A DNA stretch of 64,000 nt from Robertmurraya korlensis (lineage in GTDB: Bacteria; Bacillota; Bacilli; Bacillales; Cytobacillaceae): positions 434,001 to 498,000 of the forward strand of contig NZ_JAMBNS010000001.1 of assembly GCF_023715225.1 (NCBI RefSeq), written 5' to 3'. Of the stretch, positions 8,060 to 16,668 are shown in pieces. The notes under the pieces are model-generated. The model made no database searches, had not been told where the DNA came from, and worked only from the letters and a program-made list of their open reading frames with translations. The number at the start of each line of letters is the position of its first letter. Positions within the stretch are counted from its first letter, which is position 1. The position numbers and the translations under genes are program-made.

Positions 8060-9694
8060 TTGGAATTGAATATCCAGCAAATGATTTTTGAGTTTTTAGG
8101 TGGCCTTGGAATTTTCTTATTTGGTATCAAGTTTATGGGGGATGGCTTGCAAAAGTCGGCAGGAGATAAATTAAGAGATATTCTTGATCGATTTACAACC
8201 AATCCTTTTATGGGTGTGTTAGCAGGTATTATTGTTACAGTGCTCATCCAAAGTAGTTCTGGTACTACAGTCATTACCGTTGGATTAGTTAGTGCCGGTT
8301 TTATGACATTGCGACAAGCAATTGGTGTCATCATGGGGGCAAATATTGGTACCACTGTTACCGCATTTATCATTGGTATTGATATTGGTGAATATGCGCT
8401 TCCAATTATTGCTCTTGGTTCAATCCTTATATTCTTCTTTAAAAGCAATAAAACAACAAGCATTGGACAGATTGTTTTTGGTTTCGGTGCATTATTTTAT
8501 GGATTAGAGTTAATGAGTGGTGGGATGAAGCCGCTTAGGAGCTTAGAGGCCTTTCACGAATTAACCGTTAATATGAGTTCTAATCCTATTTTAGGTGTTG
8601 TGATTGGAACAGTATTTACCGTTATTGTACAAAGTTCTAGTGCAACGATTGGAATTTTACAAGGTCTATATGCTGAAAATCTGATTAATATTGATGCAGC
8701 ACTTCCTGTTTTGTTTGGAGATAATATTGGAACAACGATAACAGCTGTTTTAGCATCCATCGGGGCCTCCGTTGCAGCAAGACGAGCGGCTGCCACTCAT
8801 GTACTATTTAATCTCATCGGTACAGCCATCTTTATGATTTTATTGATTCCTTTTACAAAAATTATTACATCTTTACAAGGTGCTTTAAATTTAAATGAAG
8901 AAATGACCATTGCTTTTGCTCATGGTATCTTCAATACAACAAATACAATTATTCAATTTCCGTTTATTGGATTACTTGCGCTTATTGTAATTAAACTAAT
9001 ACCCGGTGATGACTCTCTGATTGATTATAAATCGAAGCATCTAGACCCTAACTTCATTAAGCAGTCTCCTTCTATTGCTTTAGGACAAGCAAAGGAAGAA
9101 GTGTTAAGAATGGGCCAATTCGCCATTAAAGGGTTAGAGGAAACAAGTAATTTTGTTAATACGAAGCAAAACAAGCATGCAGAATCAGCGTATCAGTTAG
9201 AAAGTGCAATAAATAATCTCGACCGAAAAATTACCGATTATCTAGTGCAACTAGCTACCAGCCCACTCTCAACAAATGATTCAGAAGAGCATACAACGTT
9301 AATGGATACGGTTCGTGATATTGAGAGAATAGGCGACCATTTCGAAAATATTGTTGAGCTTGTTGAATATCAAAATTCAAATAAAGTAAAAATTACAGAG
9401 AGTGCAATGAAAGATTTAGAAGATATGTTTGCTTTAACCATCTCGACTGTTCAAGAAGCGCTTCAATCACTTGACCATAAAGATTTGGATGCAGCTCGTC
9501 ATGTAGTTGAAAAAGAAAATCAAATTGATAAAATGGAAAGAACTCTTCGTAAGCAGCATATCCTTCGTTTGAATGAAGGAAAGTGCTCCGGTTCTGCAGG
9601 GATTGTGTTTGTTGATATTATTAGCAATCTAGAGCGAATTGGTGATCATGCTGTAAATATTGCAGAAGCAGTTCTTGGAGTAAGACATTCTTAA
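8060..9694 (+). CDS. Na+/phosphate cotransporter with C-terminal PhoU-like domain
   Basis: A 544-residue NptA/PNaS-family protein. The hydrophobic N-terminal part (about residues 1-320) contains the two family repeats with QSSSGTT and QSSSAT, the substrate-binding signatures; each is followed by GANIGTT or GDNIGTT. The C-terminal about 200 residues are helical with RIGDHFENI and RIGDHAVNI, typical of PhoU-like domains that sense phosphate state. TTG 8060 is chosen for the AGGGG site nine bases upstream; TTG 8051 and TTG 8066 are alternatives. It is an addition relative to my memory of the B. subtilis order and lies near the pst operon. Confidence 0.92.
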   Translation: MELNIQQMIFEFLGGLGIFLFGIKFMGDGLQKSAGDKLRDILDRFTTNPFMGVLAGIIVTVLIQSSSGTTVITVGLVSAGFMTLRQAIGVIMGANIGTTVTAFIIGIDIGEYALPIIALGSILIFFFKSNKTTSIGQIVFGFGALFYGLELMSGGMKPLRSLEAFHELTVNMSSNPILGVVIGTVFTVIVQSSSATIGILQGLYAENLINIDAALPVLFGDNIGTTITAVLASIGASVAARRAAATHVLFNLIGTAIFMILLIPFTKIITSLQGALNLNEEMTIAFAHGIFNTTNTIIQFPFIGLLALIVIKLIPGDDSLIDYKSKHLDPNFIKQSPSIALGQAKEEVLRMGQFAIKGLEETSNFVNTKQNKHAESAYQLESAINNLDRKITDYLVQLATSPLSTNDSEEHTTLMDTVRDIERIGDHFENIVELVEYQNSNKVKITESAMKDLEDMFALTISTVQEALQSLDHKDLDAARHVVEKENQIDKMERTLRKQHILRLNEGKCSGSAGIVFVDIISNLERIGDHAVNIAEAVLGVRHS

Positions 9695-9723
9695 AAAACA
9701 AGGGATCCTCCCTTGTTTTTTTG
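9694..9723 (+). terminator. Terminator after Na/Pi cotransporter
   Basis: AAACAAGGGA pairs with TCCCTTGTTT around a tiny loop, followed by T residues. It ends just before the yqgC ribosome site, so yqgC may also receive readthrough. Confidence 0.85.
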
Positions 9724-9738
9724 TACAGAGGTGACAAG

Positions 9739-10221
9739 GTGGAACTCGTGTATTGGCTTATCATTGTGTTGTTTTTTCTAGTTTCTTTCGTAGGTTTGAT
9801 TTATCCGATCATTCCAGGTGTGTTATTTCTGGTGGGCGGTTTTATCGTTTATGGCTTATTATTCTCCTTTGAACCTTTTAATTGGTTATTTTGGAGTATT
9901 CAAAGCTTATTTGTCCTCTTATTATTTGGTGCAGATTATTTAGCGAATATGGTTGGTGTGAAAAAATTTGGTGGCTCTAAAGCAGGAATATGGGGAAGTA
10001 CAATTGGCTTATTAGTAGTTCCGTTTATTATCCCGATACTAGGTATTATTTTGGGGCCCTTTATTGGTGCGGTTATTGCAGAGCTTCTTATAAATAAAAG
10101 GGGCTTGAGTGAGTCACTAAGGGTTGGTGTTGGGTCAGTCGTTGGGTTTATTAGTAGCGTGATTACAAAAGGGATTATTCAACTATTTATGATCCTATAT
10201 TTTATCTTAGTAGTACTTTAA
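9739..10221 (+). CDS. yqgC: DUF456 membrane protein YqgC
   Basis: A 160-residue hydrophobic protein of the DUF456 family with about four to five membrane segments and the family-typical glycine-rich FGGSKAGIWGSTIG and GPFIGAVIAELL stretches. Function unknown. GTG 9739 is used because AGAGGTGA lies just before it; the TTG at 9721 lies within the terminator. B. subtilis has yqgC next to sodA, as here. A bidirectional terminator separates it from the convergent fnr. Confidence 0.85.
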   Translation: MELVYWLIIVLFFLVSFVGLIYPIIPGVLFLVGGFIVYGLLFSFEPFNWLFWSIQSLFVLLLFGADYLANMVGVKKFGGSKAGIWGSTIGLLVVPFIIPILGIILGPFIGAVIAELLINKRGLSESLRVGVGSVVGFISSVITKGIIQLFMILYFILVVL

Positions 10222-10225
10222 GAAA

Positions 10226-10260
10226 GAAGAGAAAAGAGCTTATGAGCCCTTTTCTCTTTT
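10226..10260. terminator. Bidirectional terminator yqgC/fnr
   Basis: AGAGAAAAGAGCT (10228-10240) pairs with AGCCCTTTTCTCT (10245-10257) around TATG, with one mismatch and T-rich flanks both ways. Confidence 0.85.
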
Positions 10261-10954
10261 AGTTTAAGCCACAGATTTCATGTGGACAGTTTTGACAATC
10301 AACTTCTTGTTTTAAATAGGCTAAATTCTTCACAGTAAATTTCTGTTGATCATACGAAATAACTTCTAGTTCCCTGAGTTCCTTTAACATGCGCTGAATA
10401 ACTTCTCTTGTTCCATACGTAAGACTTGCGAGTTCCTGGTGGGTGAGTGGTAAGTCAATTAAAATTCCCTTTTCAGTCATGACTCCGTAACTATTACAAA
10501 GTCGAATTAAGATACTATAAAGTCCACCTTTTTTCCCATTCATAATAAGGTCCTGGCACTTCATCTGAGCTTTTAAATATCTTGTGCTAAGCCAAGAAGT
10601 CAATGCACTCATGACACGAGGAGAACTCATAGCAAACTTTTCGAATTCTTCTCTTTTGATGATAAGGAACTCGCAATCTGAAATGGTTTTTGCAAAAAAG
10701 TGATAAATCGGATTTGTTTTAAATAATTGGTATTCTATGATTAATTCTTCTCCATTAAGAATTTTTATAATAAATTCTTTCCCTCTCATATGAACTCTTC
10801 CAAGAGATACACTTCCCTGTAAAAGAATATAAATATGACTGACTGAATCTCTTTCATTAAATATGGTTGAACCTGATTTTATTTTCTGAATATCTTCTTT
10901 ATCTATAAATTCTTGTATGAGTAAGCTATATAATGAAACATTTATTTCATTCAT
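10259..10954 (-). CDS. fnr: Crp/Fnr-family regulator with C-terminal Fe-S cysteines (Bacillus-type Fnr)
   Basis: A 231-residue Crp/Fnr transcription factor: cyclic-nucleotide-like beta-barrel (about 20-120), long dimer helix, and HTH with LTHQELASLTYGTREVIQRML (about 168-190). It ends in C220-X2-C223-X4-C228, the C-terminal cysteine spacing that in B. subtilis Fnr binds a [4Fe-4S] cluster sensing oxygen, whereas E. coli Fnr uses N-terminal cysteines. It is likely an anaerobic activator. It is divergent from sodA. I saw no TGTGA-N6-TCACA site in the shared intergenic region. Symbol assigned by motif, not by synteny. Confidence 0.78.
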   Translation of the reverse strand: MNEINVSLYSLLIQEFIDKEDIQKIKSGSTIFNERDSVSHIYILLQGSVSLGRVHMRGKEFIIKILNGEELIIEYQLFKTNPIYHFFAKTISDCEFLIIKREEFEKFAMSSPRVMSALTSWLSTRYLKAQMKCQDLIMNGKKGGLYSILIRLCNSYGVMTEKGILIDLPLTHQELASLTYGTREVIQRMLKELRELEVISYDQQKFTVKNLAYLKQEVDCQNCPHEICGLN

Positions 10955-11329
10955 GTAATACCCGCCCTTTCCTCTCCTCTCTTTGATTTAATAAAAATAC
11001 ATAAAGAGTGTCAATAACGTAGTGTCCTTTAAAAAGAACAATCCACAACAGCTATGACTTAAATCATTGACATGACGCTAATTTATACAATTTTGACAAA
11101 TTATCGAAACATCAGAAATGGTATGATGAAAAGGAAGAGATACCACCTAGTTTTGCGAATATTTCTCTCCAAAAAGGGTAATGTAAATCTGTTGGCTTAA
11201 GCTTAATATTTGAACAAAGTTGCCAAGTTTGGTAATCTTAAGTTAATAACTTTAGGAATATCCAAATGTTAAAAATGAAAGGGTTTTTCTAAAGAAAAAA
11301 TCATTATACATATTTAGGAGGAGTTATTC
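10955..11329. other. 375-base intergenic region between fnr and sodA
   Basis: It holds the divergent promoters of fnr and sodA. A candidate sigma-A promoter for sodA is TTGAAC (11210-11215), 17 bases, TAATCT (11233-11238). I find no good Fnr, Fur, PerR or ResD operator by eye and no open frame with a ribosome site. Confidence 0.5.
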
Positions 11330-11938
11330 ATGGCATTCGAATTACCGCAATTACCTTATGCTTACGACGCTCTAGAACCACATATCGACAAGGAAACAAT
11401 GAACATTCACCACTCAAAGCATCACAACACATACGTAACGAACTTGAATAATGCTTTAGCTGGAAATGAAGAATTGCTTTCAAAATCTGTTGAAGAAGTA
11501 ATTGCTAATCTTGATGCAGTACCAGAAGCTGCTCGCACTGCAGTTCGTAACAACGGTGGTGGTCACGCTAACCACACATTATTCTGGCAAATTCTATCTC
11601 CAAATGGGGGAGGAGAACCTACGGGTGATCTTCTAGCTGCAATCAATGCAAAGTTTGGAAATCTAGAAAGCTTGAAAGAGGAATTCGCAAAAGCTGCTAC
11701 AACTCGTTTTGGTTCTGGTTGGGCATGGCTTGCAGTAAATAACGGAGAACTAGAAGTGACAAGCACACCAAATCAAGACTCTCCATTAATGGAAGGGAAA
11801 ACGCCAATCCTTGGTCTTGATGTGTGGGAGCACGCTTACTACTTAAAATTCCAGAACCGTCGTCCAGACTATATCAATACTTTCTGGAACGTTGTAAATT
11901 GGGATGAAGTTGCAAAGAGATACGCTGAAGCAAAATAA
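11330..11938 (+). CDS. sodA: Superoxide dismutase, Mn/Fe family
   Basis: A 202-residue superoxide dismutase that detoxifies superoxide in the cytosol. Metal ligands are visible: H27 ([12 protein letters not shown]), the HANHTLFW histidine near 82, and the D and H of DVWEHAYY near 164/168. GSGWAWL and the QDSP region fit the Mn type of Bacillus. TAGGAGGAG precedes the ATG. It sits upstream of yqgE and pbpA as in B. subtilis. Confidence 0.97.
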   Translation: MAFELPQLPYAYDALEPHIDKETMNIHHSKHHNTYVTNLNNALAGNEELLSKSVEEVIANLDAVPEAARTAVRNNGGGHANHTLFWQILSPNGGGEPTGDLLAAINAKFGNLESLKEEFAKAATTRFGSGWAWLAVNNGELEVTSTPNQDSPLMEGKTPILGLDVWEHAYYLKFQNRRPDYINTFWNVVNWDEVAKRYAEAK

Positions 11939-11945
11939 ATAAACA

Positions 11946-11988
11946 AGTAACGACGTGGATAATTCCACGTCGTTTTTGTTTATTTTGT
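11946..11988 (+). terminator. sodA terminator
   Basis: A perfect 11-base stem, AACGACGTGGA (11949-11959) and TCCACGTCGTT (11964-11974), with loop TAAT and a T-rich tail. Confidence 0.93.
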
Positions 11989-12047
11989 ACATAATTAAGG
12001 TGAGCTTGATGAAAACTACCCTTAGATACGAAGGGGAGTTTCTATTC

Positions 12048-13259
12048 ATGAGTAAAGTGAAAAAATTAATTGGTGACATCGATCTGACAAAGGATTTGCT
12101 TTTACTTTTGTTAATCGGAGGTCTGTATTCCTTAAGTGTTGCTTTATCCAATACTTTTGTAAATATTTATTTATGGAAACAATCCGGTGATTTTAAAGAT
12201 TTAGCTATTTATAACCTCTCAGTTGTTGTTCTCCAACCTCTAACTTTTATCCTAGCAGGCAGATGGGCTAAAAAGATTGACCGAGTAATCGTTTTGCGTA
12301 TAGGTGTCATTTTTTTAGCTGTTTTCTACCTAACGGTTTTAACAATAGGAACCAATGCTTCACAATTTTTAATTGTGTTAGGAGGATTACTAGGGATTGG
12401 TTATGGTTTTTACTGGCTTGCTTTTAATGTATTAACCTTTGAAGTTACGGAACCAGAAACAAGAGATTTCTTTAATGGCTTTTTGGGAATTCTGTCTTCT
12501 GTTGGAGGAATGATTGGCCCTATTGCCGCAGGAACTGTGATTTCTAAACTAGAGAAATTTACAGGGTATTCCGTTATTTTTGCTACTTCCTTAGGATTGT
12601 TTTCCGTTGCGGTTATTCTAAGTTTTTTCTTGAAGAGAAGGCCTGCAAATGGAAGATACATGTTTTTAAGGATTTTAAAAGAGAGAAAAAACAACTTTAA
12701 TTGGAGGCAAATTACAAACGCACATTTTGTTCAGGGAGTTAGAGAAGGAACGTTTGTTTTTGTAATTTCAGTATTTGTTTTTATAACTACTGGAAGTGAA
12801 ATGGCACTCGGGACCTTTGGATTAGTGAATTCAGGAATTGCTTTTGTTGGATACTATTTTGCTTCACGTTGGATTAAAAAACAACATCGAAAAAAGGCCA
12901 TTCTTTTTGGTGGCATACTATTGTATTTAGCTATTTTGTTATTAGTATTTAACCTCACTTATACAAAGCTTTTAATTTATGCTTCGATTATCGCCATTGC
13001 TTATCCGATGCTATTGGTACCTTATTTATCAATGACCTACGATGTAATCGGTAAGGGCTGGAATGCTGCAGAAATGAGAATTGAATATATTGTGGTCAGA
13101 GAAATTTTTCTGAATTCGGGAAGAATTGTCTCTATCCTTATTTTTTTAATGGCTGTATCATTTTTTGACCCAAAGGAAAGTATACCAATCCTATTATTAT
13201 TGATCGGATCGGGACATAGTCTAATCTATTTTTTTGTTAGGAAAATTGAATTTAATTGA
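12048..13259 (+). CDS. yqgE: MFS transporter YqgE
   Basis: A 403-residue membrane protein with about 12 hydrophobic segments of the major facilitator superfamily; substrate unknown. Basic loops with conserved glycine turns (GRWAKKIDR between helices 2 and 3, GIGYGFYW, GGMIGPIAAG) support MFS. Synteny between sodA and pbpA matches YqgE. ATG 12048 (MSKVKKLIGDIDLTKD) has AAGGGGAG at suitable distance; ATG 12009 with AAGGTGAG is a credible longer start. An imperfect GC-rich hairpin (CCTCTCC / GGGAGGGG) without a T-run lies before pbpA. Confidence 0.85.
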   Translation: MSKVKKLIGDIDLTKDLLLLLLIGGLYSLSVALSNTFVNIYLWKQSGDFKDLAIYNLSVVVLQPLTFILAGRWAKKIDRVIVLRIGVIFLAVFYLTVLTIGTNASQFLIVLGGLLGIGYGFYWLAFNVLTFEVTEPETRDFFNGFLGILSSVGGMIGPIAAGTVISKLEKFTGYSVIFATSLGLFSVAVILSFFLKRRPANGRYMFLRILKERKNNFNWRQITNAHFVQGVREGTFVFVISVFVFITTGSEMALGTFGLVNSGIAFVGYYFASRWIKKQHRKKAILFGGILLYLAILLLVFNLTYTKLLIYASIIAIAYPMLLVPYLSMTYDVIGKGWNAAEMRIEYIVVREIFLNSGRIVSILIFLMAVSFFDPKESIPILLLLIGSGHSLIYFFVRKIEFN

Positions 13260-13314
13260 TCAAGAGCCGCCTCTCCTATTAAATTTGGGAGGGGCACTGA
13301 AATGAGGTGGAGAC

Positions 13315-15399
13315 ATGCATCAGGAAAAGAAGAAAAGAAAGAAGAGAAAGCAGCTACCTGTCCGGTTAAATATGCTGTTTTTTTTCGTGTTTTTGCTCTT
13401 TTCCATTCTTGTACTTCGTCTTGGCTTTATTCAAATTGTCTATGGAGAAGATTATCGTAGGGAGATAGAAAGAACAGAGGATGTTACCGTTAATCATCCG
13501 GTTCCAAGAGGTCGCATGTACGATAGAAATTTTAGAATGATTGTTGATAATTCTCCTCAAAAAGCAATCGCTTATATAAATCAAGGACATGGACCAAAAG
13601 AGATGTTACTGGTTGCAGAGAGATTAGCTTCAATTATCACAATGGATTTCAGCAGAATTTCCGATCGCGACAAAAAAGAATATTGGATGATGCGTTTTCC
13701 TGATGAAGCAGAAACCAAGGTACAGGAAAATGAAAGGAAAGTATTAAAAAAAGGACTAACCACCCAGGAGTGGAATAAAAAGATTTACCAATTAACGTTA
13801 GAACGAATAACGCAAAGTGATATCGAACAATTCAAAGATCATGATTTGGAGATCATATCCATATGGAAGGAATTAAGAAACAGTACGGAATTTACTCCGC
13901 AAGTGATTAAAAATAAAGATGTTTCAGATAAAGAGTTTGCAGAAGTTAGTGAAAGCTTGCAATCTTTACCTGGTATAGAAACGATTACGGATTGGGAAAG
14001 AGTGTATAAATTTAACAATACGTTAAAAACAGTCCTTGGAAAAGTAACTGACACAAAGGAAGGAATACCGAGAGATCATCTGGATTATTACGTTGCAAGA
14101 GAGTATAACCGCAATGACCGGGTAGGAAAAAGTTATATTGAATATCAGTACGAGGACGTCCTTAGTGGGCAAAAATCAAAAATTAAGAAGGTAACTAATA
14201 AATCTGGAGAGATAATTGAGTCAGAGACTATATCTGAAGGTGAACAAGGCAATGACCTTATATTAAGTATTGATATGGAGTTGCAACTAGCTGTCGAAAA
14301 AATAATTGAAGACGTGCTTATGAAAACAAAGGCAAACAAGGATACCGAGTTTTTAGACCGAGCATTTGTTGTCTTAATGGATCCTCGTACAGGTGAAGTT
14401 TTAACAATGGCTGGAAAGTTATTGGTCGAGAATGATGAGGGGAAATATGAAGCAGAAGATTTTTCATTAGGAAATATTACTACTTCCTACAATGTTGGTT
14501 CAACTGTAAAAGGGGCAACGATTTTGACAGGTTATCAACGGGGGGTGATAAAGCCGAGAACCGTACTGGTTGATGCCCCAATGAAAATAAAAGGAACACC
14601 TGTGAAAAAATCTTGGCAGAACTTTGGTCCGATAGATGATGTATACGCGCTCAGAAGATCTTCCAATGTGTATATGTTCCATACGGCAATAAAAATTGGA
14701 AAAGGTCATTATGCATACGATAAACCTTTAATTCTAGAACCGAATACCTTTCATATTGTTCGCGATTCTTTCGGGCAATTTGGTCTCGGTACTAGAACGG
14801 GAATTGATCTTCCCAATGAAACAATCGGATATAAAGGGACAAGCACAAAGCCTGGGTTTTTATTGGATTTAGTGATTGGGCAATATGATACATACACACC
14901 TATGCAGCTTGCCCAATACGTAAGTACAATCGCAAATGGGGGGAATCGGCTACAGCCAAGAATGGTGAAGGAGATACGGCAAACGAATTTTCAAAATATA
15001 CAGGCTCCTGGGACACTCGTCAGGGAAATAAAACCCAAAATATTAAATCGAATTGATGTTAATGAGGCGAATATTAAGAGGGTTCAAGAGGGCTTTCGCC
15101 AAGTCATGCAGCATCCATTAGGAACGGCTTATAAAGAATTTAAGGATGCTGCTTATTCGCCAGCTGGAAAAACCGGAACCGCACAGGCGTTTTATGACGG
15201 GCCTTCAAGACATTTATATAAAGAGCCGCCAGCGGTGATGAATTTAAGCTTAGTGGCGTATGCACCTTCCAATAATCCAGAGATTTCGATGGCAGTTGTT
15301 GTCCCGTGGGTATATACAGGGGAAAAAGGACCCTCTCCTAATTTGGAAATAGGGAGAAAAGTATTAGATGCGTACTTTCGATTAAAGAAAGCAAAGTAG
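13315..15399 (+). CDS. pbpA: Class B penicillin-binding protein 2A (transpeptidase)
   Basis: A 694-residue class B PBP cross-linking peptidoglycan outside the membrane. A very basic N-terminus (KKKRKKRKQ) is followed by one membrane anchor (about 17-40), a dimerisation domain starting at PVPRGRMYDRN, and a transpeptidase domain with S396-T-V-K399 (active serine), S449-S-N451 and K619-T-G. In B. subtilis PbpA acts with PbpH in elongation of the cylindrical wall. Position directly before the pst operon is conserved. GAGGTGGAGAC is the ribosome site. Confidence 0.93.
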   Translation: MHQEKKKRKKRKQLPVRLNMLFFFVFLLFSILVLRLGFIQIVYGEDYRREIERTEDVTVNHPVPRGRMYDRNFRMIVDNSPQKAIAYINQGHGPKEMLLVAERLASIITMDFSRISDRDKKEYWMMRFPDEAETKVQENERKVLKKGLTTQEWNKKIYQLTLERITQSDIEQFKDHDLEIISIWKELRNSTEFTPQVIKNKDVSDKEFAEVSESLQSLPGIETITDWERVYKFNNTLKTVLGKVTDTKEGIPRDHLDYYVAREYNRNDRVGKSYIEYQYEDVLSGQKSKIKKVTNKSGEIIESETISEGEQGNDLILSIDMELQLAVEKIIEDVLMKTKANKDTEFLDRAFVVLMDPRTGEVLTMAGKLLVENDEGKYEAEDFSLGNITTSYNVGSTVKGATILTGYQRGVIKPRTVLVDAPMKIKGTPVKKSWQNFGPIDDVYALRRSSNVYMFHTAIKIGKGHYAYDKPLILEPNTFHIVRDSFGQFGLGTRTGIDLPNETIGYKGTSTKPGFLLDLVIGQYDTYTPMQLAQYVSTIANGGNRLQPRMVKEIRQTNFQNIQAPGTLVREIKPKILNRIDVNEANIKRVQEGFRQVMQHPLGTAYKEFKDAAYSPAGKTGTAQAFYDGPSRHLYKEPPAVMNLSLVAYAPSNNPEISMAVVVPWVYTGEKGPSPNLEIGRKVLDAYFRLKKAK

Positions 15400-15422
15400 T
15401 TCTATGCCCAAATTCCGACAGG

Positions 15423-15482
15423 TTTACACACATTTCTACTTAATTTACAAAACCTTTACAATCGATTAAAACCCCTTTAACA
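15423..15482 (+). promoter_or_regulatory. PhoP-box array upstream of pstS
   Basis: TTTACA-like hexamers recur at 15423 (TTTACA), 15434 (TTCTAC, weak), 15444 (TTTACA), 15455 (TTTACA), 15466 (TTAAAA, weak) and 15477 (TTAACA), that is every 10-11 bases on the coding strand. Tandem TT(A/C/T)ACA repeats with 11-base phasing are the binding sites of PhoP-P at activated Pho-regulon promoters. A candidate -10, TATTAT, begins at 15489. The array indicates induction by phosphate starvation. Confidence 0.85.
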
Positions 15483-15550
15483 GTTCAGTATTATTGTATT
15501 ACTTGTAGGACAGAATAAAACAACCTTTAATTCTTAGGAGGAATTACCGA

Positions 15551-16522
15551 ATGAAAAATCTCAAGAAACTCAGCTTACTTCTAATGCTTGCAGCTGTTAT
15601 GTCCATTATTGCTGCTTGTGGTGGCGGAGAAGAAGCTACTGAAGGTACAGAAGGTACTAGCGAAACAGCTGAATTAGAAGGATCTGTAGTAATTGATGGT
15701 TCAGGTACAGTTTACCCTTTCATGGTTGAAATGGCTGAACAATATATGACAAATGCTCAAGAGAATGTTTCAGTTGAAGTTGGACGTGCAGGTACTTCTG
15801 CTGGTTTCAAGAAATTTTTAGTTGAGAATGGTACAGACTTTAATGATGCTTCTCGTCAAATCAAGGAAGAAGAAGCTACAACTGCTGAAGACTTAGGAAT
15901 TGAAGTTCAAGAAATGAAAGTTGCTTTAGATGGATTAACATTTGTAATCAATCCAGATAACGATTGGGCAACTGAACTTACTCAAGATGAAGTGAAACAA
16001 ATTTTCTTAGGCGAAAAGAAAAACTGGTCTGACATTCGCCCTGAATTCCCGAATGAGCCAATTGTAACAATGGGTCCTAATGAAAATCACGGAACATATG
16101 AATACTTCTGGGAAAAGATTCTTGAAGAGCAAGACCTAGTAGAAGGTGTGAACCTTCAACAAGACTATTCAACGCTTGTAGACTTAGTTTCTAAAGAAAA
16201 GAACGCGATTGCTTTCTTCGGTTACGGATACTATGAGAACAACAAAGATAAAATTAAAGCTGTTAAGGTTGATTTTGGTAACGGTGCGGTTGAGCCAACA
16301 TTAGAAACTATCGGTGAAGGTGAAGAGTTTGGATATTCTGCATTCACTCGTCCGGTATTCACATACTTAAATGTAAACTTGGCAAAAGAAAAGCCACAAG
16401 TATTGGATTATGCAATCTACACAATGGAAAATGCTCAAGAGGTTGCTAAAAACACTGGATTTGCTCCATTACCAGACGAAGAAGTGGAAGCAACAATCAG
16501 TACTCTTGAAGGATTAAAATAA
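15551..16522 (+). CDS. pstS: Phosphate-binding lipoprotein PstS
   Basis: A 323-residue lipoprotein that captures phosphate for the Pst ABC importer. The signal peptide ends in the lipobox SIIAAC (Cys about residue 23), so the mature protein is lipid-anchored outside the membrane. The phosphate-binding loops are visible: GSGTVYPF, GRAGTSAGFKKF and ENHGTYEYFWE. TTAGGAGGAATTACCG precedes the ATG. First gene of pstSCAB-phoU; the PhoP array is directly upstream, and a hairpin separates it from pstC. Confidence 0.96.
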   Translation: MKNLKKLSLLLMLAAVMSIIAACGGGEEATEGTEGTSETAELEGSVVIDGSGTVYPFMVEMAEQYMTNAQENVSVEVGRAGTSAGFKKFLVENGTDFNDASRQIKEEEATTAEDLGIEVQEMKVALDGLTFVINPDNDWATELTQDEVKQIFLGEKKNWSDIRPEFPNEPIVTMGPNENHGTYEYFWEKILEEQDLVEGVNLQQDYSTLVDLVSKEKNAIAFFGYGYYENNKDKIKAVKVDFGNGAVEPTLETIGEGEEFGYSAFTRPVFTYLNVNLAKEKPQVLDYAIYTMENAQEVAKNTGFAPLPDEEVEATISTLEGLK

Positions 16523-16532
16523 TAAACAAGGT

Positions 16533-16590
16533 ATTCAGATTCCAATCTGAGGTACTAAGAAGATGAGATGGGTTCATTCTCATCTTCTTA
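16533..16590 (+). promoter_or_regulatory. Hairpins between pstS and pstC (processing or attenuation site)
   Basis: A 13-base perfect stem, TAAGAAGATGAGA (16556-16568) with TCTCATCTTCTTA (16578-16590), follows pstS but lacks a T-run. A second palindrome, TCAGATT CC AATCTGA, is at 16535-16550. Such a structure would protect the pstS message after processing or cause partial termination, giving more binding protein than permease. Confidence 0.7.
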
Positions 16591-16668
16591 GCTGTTTAAA
16601 ATTAGAATAAAATGAGTCATTCTTTACATGATAAGGATGATAGGGTTTGGATGAAAGGGGTTTTATCC

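Noticed and set aside
10955-11329. Fnr binding site in the fnr-sodA region
   Set aside because: No TGTGA-N6-TCACA-type palindrome with at most two mismatches seen on either strand.
13263-13297. Terminator between yqgE and pbpA
   Set aside because: CCTCTCC/GGGAGGGG can pair but no T-run follows, so it is not called as a terminator.
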